Part shown: positions 7,084-9,761 of the stretch, piece by piece
How positions within the stretch are numbered: position 1 is the stretch's first letter
How the letters are laid out: each line of letters starts with the position of its first letter
From: Roseiarcus sp043784465
GTDB taxonomy: Bacteria > Pseudomonadota > Alphaproteobacteria > Rhizobiales > Beijerinckiaceae
Length of the DNA: 9,761 bases
Assembly: GCA_043784465.1 (NCBI GenBank)
Contig: JAYVYJ010000076.1
Span: 1 to 9,761 of the forward strand
Direction of reading: 5' to 3'
Position numbers and translations under genes: made by a program
Notes under the pieces: generated by a model
What the model saw: only the letters and a program-made list of their open reading frames with translations
Told to the model about the DNA's origin: nothing
Database searches by the model: none

Positions 7084-7107
7084 TATAATCACGGGAACAG
7101 GATGTTC
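7084..7107 (+). promoter_or_regulatory. Candidate promoter and operator for the 80-aa gene
   Basis: A perfect TATAAT (7084-7089) lies in a 40 %-GC patch, about 100 bp before the small plus-strand gene. No good TTGACA-like -35 is present at 16-18 nt. Immediately downstream, where transcription would start, is the inverted repeat GAACA-GGA-TGTTC (7095-7107). The perfect palindrome ATTGCAAT (7113-7120) follows. The placement suits a repressor site. The spacing (GAAC-N5-GTTC) does not match the LexA boxes known to me. Confidence 0.4.
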
Positions 7108-7188
7108 GCTGCATTGCAATAGCCACCGTCCGTCTTACGATTGCGTCCTGCGCGCCCGGCATCATGCACGGGCGTGGCGAGGGTGACC

Positions 7189-7431
7189 ATGATGGCGGCT
7201 CTTCGCAAAGGTCAATGTTTGAAACCGCTCCACGCGGACAACGCAAATCGCGAATGGGGCGTCGGGTCGCACTCGGTCGGCGCGGTGCTGTGCAGCTACC
7301 GCGTGCTGCTCGACCGTTCGCCTTTGGCCGACCGGGTCGACTTGCTTTTCGAAGACGGACACACGATCTGGGGCGCGCCGGCCTGCGCTTTCACGCTGGT
7401 GGAGGAGGAGGAGGAGACGCGGCGCTACTGA
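7189..7431 (+). CDS. Hypothetical protein, 80 aa
   Basis: I do not recognise this family. The ATG at 7189, immediately followed by another ATG, has GAGGG 5 nt upstream, which favours it over a longer frame starting with TTG at 7141. The 80-aa product is soluble-looking: a basic N-terminus (MMAALRKGQC), a central stretch (VGAVLCSYRVLLDRSPLADRV) that could be strand/helix, the acidic LLFEDGHTIWG, and a tail of five consecutive Glu residues before TRRY. It has three cysteines at residues 10, 35 and 66. No signal peptide or membrane span is apparent. It is divergent from hemF across an AT-rich region and ends 3 bp from the convergent FAD oxidase. Codon use is GC-rich like its neighbours, which supports a resident gene. 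A chance ORF is possible but less likely given the SD and promoter-like signals. Confidence 0.6.
   Translation: MMAALRKGQCLKPLHADNANREWGVGSHSVGAVLCSYRVLLDRSPLADRVDLLFEDGHTIWGAPACAFTLVEEEEETRRY
7401..7415 (+). repeat. GGA/GAG trinucleotide repeat
   Basis: Five tandem GGA units near the 3' end of the 80-aa gene are read as five GAG (Glu) codons. Changes in unit number would keep the frame, so any slippage would only alter the length of the acidic tail. Confidence 0.7.
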
Positions 7432-7434
7432 ACC

Positions 7435-8850
7435 TCAGATCCGGAAGATCTTGCCGGGATTGAACAGGTTTTGCGGATCGAGCGCCGCCTTTACGCTGCG
7501 CATCATGTCGAGCGTGTCCGCGCCGTGCTCGGCTTCCAGATAGGGCCCTTTCTTCTGCCCCACGCCATGCTCGCCCGTGCAGGTGCCTTCCATCTCGATG
7601 GCGCGCAAAGCCAGCCGCTTGGAGAACGCCTCCGCCGCTTCGACCTCTCCGGCGGAGTCCAAGTCGACCATAGGCGTAACATGAAAATTGCCGTCGCCGA
7701 CGTGGCCGACGATGGGGGCGATCAGGCCGCTCTGCGCGATGTCGGCTTGGGTCGCCTCGACGCAATCGGCAAGGCGCGAGATCGGCACGCAAACGTCGGT
7801 GGCGAAGGCGCGCGCGCCGGGGCGCAGGCCGATGCAGGCCCAATAGGCGTCATGACGTGCCTGCCAGAGCTTGGTGCGCGCCTCCGGGTCCGTGGTCCAG
7901 GCGAACGGGCCTCCGCCGCAGCCCTCCGCGATGGCCGCGAACGATTGGGATTGCTCGGCGACGCCAGCGGGGGAGCCGTGGAACTCGACGAACAGCATCG
8001 GCGTCTCGGGCAGGCTTAGCTTGGAATAGGCGTTGCACGCCTTGACCTGCAACGTGTCGAGCAATTCGATGCGCGCGACGGGGATCCCCGACTGGATGGT
8101 CTCGATGGCGGCCGTGCATGCCGAGCGCACGTCGGGAAACGGGCAATGCCCGCCGGAGATGGTTTCGGGCTGGCCCGCGAGTTTGAGCGTGATTTCAACG
8201 ATCAGGCCGAGCGTGCCCTCCGAGCCGACGAACAGGCGGGTGAGATCGTAGCCGGCGGAGGATTTCTTGGCGCGCGAGGCGGTGCGGATCAGCTTGCCCT
8301 CGGCGGTGACGATTCCCAGCGACAACACGTTGTCCTTCATCGTGCCGTAGCGCACCGCGTTGGTGCCCGAGGCGCGGGTCGCCGCCATGCCGCCCAGCGA
8401 CGCGTCGGCGCCGGGGTCGATGGGGAAGAACAGGCCGGTGTCGCGAAGCTGCGCGTTGAGCGCCTTGCGGGTGATCCCCGGCTCGATCACGCAATCGAGG
8501 TCCTCCGCATGGACCGCCAGCACGCGGTTCATGCGGCTGAAGTCGATGGAGAGCCCGCCAAAGAGCGCGTTGACGTGGCCCTCCAGCGAGGAGCCGGTTC
8601 CGAAGGCGACAATAGGGGCGTCGAGGCGGGCGCAGATGTTTACCGCGTCGATGACGTCCTGCGCACCTTCCGCGAACAGCACGGCGTCGGGCGGGGCGTT
8701 GGCGATCCACGTCGTCGTATGGCCGTGCTGCTCGCACACGGCCTGCGAGGTGACGATTTTGTTGCCGAAATGCGCCGTCAGGTCGGCGACGAGGGCGGCG
8801 ACGGCCTCGGGGGCGAGGCGCGCTTCGCGGCGGCGGACGGACAGGGGCAT
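7435..8850 (-). CDS. FAD-linked oxidase, D-lactate dehydrogenase (cytochrome) type
   Basis: This 471-aa flavoenzyme of the GlcD/Dld family oxidises a D-2-hydroxy acid, most likely D-lactate to pyruvate, passing electrons to cytochrome c or the quinone pool. The FAD-binding PCMH domain covers about 50-230: VAFGTGSSLEGHV at 81-93, FPIDPGADASLGGMAATRASG at 142-162 and GYDLTRLFVGSEGTLGLI at 200-217. The C-terminal cap domain (about 235-470) has GHVGDGNFHV at 382-391 and GEHGVGQKKG at 426-435, the histidine motifs for substrate/metal binding, and ends LDPQNLFNPGKIF. The start ATG 8850 has AAGAGG 7 nt upstream and begins at the family's usual point; the frame stays open to 8904, but that extension lacks support. 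Other 2-hydroxy acids (glycolate, 2-hydroxyglutarate) cannot be excluded. No adjacent lactate permease or GlcE/GlcF is seen, suggesting a single-subunit enzyme. It follows the repeat protein by 57 bp on the same strand. Confidence 0.9.
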   Translation of the reverse strand: MPLSVRRREARLAPEAVAALVADLTAHFGNKIVTSQAVCEQHGHTTTWIANAPPDAVLFAEGAQDVIDAVNICARLDAPIVAFGTGSSLEGHVNALFGGLSIDFSRMNRVLAVHAEDLDCVIEPGITRKALNAQLRDTGLFFPIDPGADASLGGMAATRASGTNAVRYGTMKDNVLSLGIVTAEGKLIRTASRAKKSSAGYDLTRLFVGSEGTLGLIVEITLKLAGQPETISGGHCPFPDVRSACTAAIETIQSGIPVARIELLDTLQVKACNAYSKLSLPETPMLFVEFHGSPAGVAEQSQSFAAIAEGCGGGPFAWTTDPEARTKLWQARHDAYWACIGLRPGARAFATDVCVPISRLADCVEATQADIAQSGLIAPIVGHVGDGNFHVTPMVDLDSAGEVEAAEAFSKRLALRAIEMEGTCTGEHGVGQKKGPYLEAEHGADTLDMMRSVKAALDPQNLFNPGKIFRI

Positions 8851-8857
8851 GGCGTTT

Positions 8858-8875
8858 CCTCTTGTTGCAAAGAGG
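8858..8875 (-). promoter_or_regulatory. Hairpin masking the FAD-oxidase Shine-Dalgarno
   Basis: In the minus-strand transcript CCTCTT (8875-8870), loop TGCAAC, AAGAGG (8863-8858) forms a perfect 6-bp stem. Its 3' arm is the Shine-Dalgarno of the FAD oxidase, 7 nt before the ATG at 8850. The SD would be fully paired when the stem forms. This could limit translation or couple it to an upstream signal; the pairing is seen, the function inferred. Confidence 0.5.
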
Positions 8876-8887
8876 TTATGACGCCGA

Positions 8888-8901
8888 CGCGCCGCCGCGC
8901 G
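8888..8901 (-). repeat. Short GC hairpin after the repeat-protein stop
   Basis: On the minus strand CGCGC (8901-8897), loop GGCG, GCGCG (8892-8888) directly follows the stop of the repeat protein. There is no U tract after it, so it is at best a weak or factor-dependent terminator or an RNA-stability element between two same-strand genes. Confidence 0.4.
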
Positions 8902-8907
8902 CAACCG

Positions 8908-9761
8908 TCAGCTATATTTGATGGCGCCGCTGGCGAGGAAGTCCGCCACCTGTGATTTGACTTGCCCCAGAAAGGTGAGGGTATCCCCGCCGCCGCCAAG
9001 TTGGAGGATCGCCCCGCGCACGGGGCCAAGACCGTCGCTCGTGTGGGCGAGCAGGTCGGCGGCGCTGGCGTAGTGGGAGGCGAGCACGAGCCGGTCGGTG
9101 GCGTCGAAAGACGAGATGACGTCATTTCCGCCCGTTATTGGCACAAAAAAGCGGATTTGCGGGCGGGCGAACACGAAATCGTTGGCCGTCAAGACGACCC
9201 GGGCGAAGCTTCCCGTGGCCGCGTCGTTATTCTCAACGCCTATGGTCGAGTTGGCGAGCAGGACGGCAGTGTCGCCCGTCTTAAGGGCGACCGAGTCTGT
9301 GGCGGCCGCGGAGGCGAATTCGCCGTTGCCACCGATAACGATGCGGCTTGCGGTTCCCGTGTCGTTGACGAAGTCGCTCGAACCGACGACGACGAGATTG
9401 TCAGAGCCGTTGGCGGTAATGTTCGCGCCATTGCCGTTGAAGCGGACGTTGGAATTGGTCAATACGTTGGCGACGGCGTCGCCGAAAAGGTTAAAGGCGG
9501 TCTGGCCGAACGTGACCGTATCCAGCGCGCCCGCCACGCCATTGCCCCCCACGGTGAAATTCAACAGTTTGTCGAGGACTGCACGGTCCGCCGACCCGAT
9601 CAGTTCGGACGCGTAGAGCCCCTTGGCGTTCAGCGTGACGTGGTCGCCGAAAATCGACACATAGCTGGCGTTGGTCGCGTTCACCACGCCGCCGGACGCG
9701 AAATTGAGGACGTCGGGATCGCCGGAGGCGCCGCCGCTGACGTTGACCACGTTGTTGGCGC
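8908..9761 (-). CDS. C-terminal part of a large secreted beta-repeat (RTX-like) protein, partial
   Basis: The frame enters from the right edge and ends at TGA 8908-8910; 283 residues are visible and the N-terminus lies outside. The visible part is rich in Gly, Asn, Asp, Ser, Thr, Ala and Val, has no cysteine, and is built of short alternating hydrophobic strands separated by G/N/D turns (SNVRFNGNGANITANGSDN, ASRIVIGGNGEFASAA), as in beta-helix or beta-roll surface proteins. Canonical GGxGxDxxx nonapeptides are not evident except the degenerate TGGNDVISSFDATDRLVL. That segment, followed by an ADLLAH stretch and ILQLGGGGDTLTFLGQVKSQ near the end, resembles type I secretion C-terminal target regions. 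Export by an ABC/TolC-type system is therefore likely, but no transporter is in view. A GTG at 9750 is unlikely to be the start because the frame is open beyond it. Adhesin, S-layer-like or RTX enzyme roles cannot be separated without the rest. Confidence 0.75.
   Translation of the reverse strand, partial: ANNVVNVSGGASGDPDVLNFASGGVVNATNASYVSIFGDHVTLNAKGLYASELIGSADRAVLDKLLNFTVGGNGVAGALDTVTFGQTAFNLFGDAVANVLTNSNVRFNGNGANITANGSDNLVVVGSSDFVNDTGTASRIVIGGNGEFASAAATDSVALKTGDTAVLLANSTIGVENNDAATGSFARVVLTANDFVFARPQIRFFVPITGGNDVISSFDATDRLVLASHYASAADLLAHTSDGLGPVRGAILQLGGGGDTLTFLGQVKSQVADFLASGAIKYS

Noticed and set aside
7095..7107. GAACA-GGA-TGTTC as a LexA (SOS) box
   Set aside because: The spacing is GAAC-N5-GTTC. 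The Gram-positive type box has N4, and the alphaproteobacterial box is a direct repeat GTTC-N7-GTTC, so neither fits.

Overview
The window looks like chromosomal DNA of a GC-rich alphaproteobacterium, most likely Hyphomicrobiales (rhizobial or methylotroph type). The grounds are the alphaproteobacterial-style RpoH, the rluD-rpoH gene order, and roughly 65-75 % GC in the genes. I cannot name the genus.

Layout. (1) Positions 1-2110, minus strand: rluD (23S rRNA pseudouridine synthase) followed by rpoH (heat-shock sigma-32), with a GC hairpin terminator at the left edge. A 182-bp leader separates the two and holds a candidate promoter, an inverted repeat and a hairpin around the rpoH ribosome-binding site. 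(2) Positions 2360-5507, plus strand, divergent from rluD: a GT4-type glycosyltransferase and xylulokinase (xylB), 49 bp apart and probably co-transcribed. (3) Positions 5508-6025: a gap of about 520 bp whose middle falls to about 50 % GC. It carries a well-placed Shine-Dalgarno and ATG that stop after four codons, plus two overlapping open stretches that look like a decayed gene. (4) Positions 6026-6937, minus strand: hemF (oxygen-dependent coproporphyrinogen III oxidase). (5) Positions 6938-7188: an AT-rich divergent regulatory region with a perfect TATAAT and an adjacent inverted repeat, leading to an unrecognised 80-aa gene on the plus strand. (6) Positions 7435-9761, minus strand: the C-terminal end of a large cysteine-free beta-repeat protein with a type I secretion-like tail, then, 57 bp downstream, a D-lactate dehydrogenase-type FAD oxidase. 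The oxidase Shine-Dalgarno lies inside a 6-bp hairpin.

The genes are mostly housekeeping and do not form one pathway. No mobile element, CRISPR array, tRNA or rRNA was seen. The parts most worth a second look are the low-GC relic between xylB and hemF, the SD-masking hairpin before the FAD oxidase, the small orphan gene with its operator-like promoter, and the partial secreted repeat protein at the right edge.
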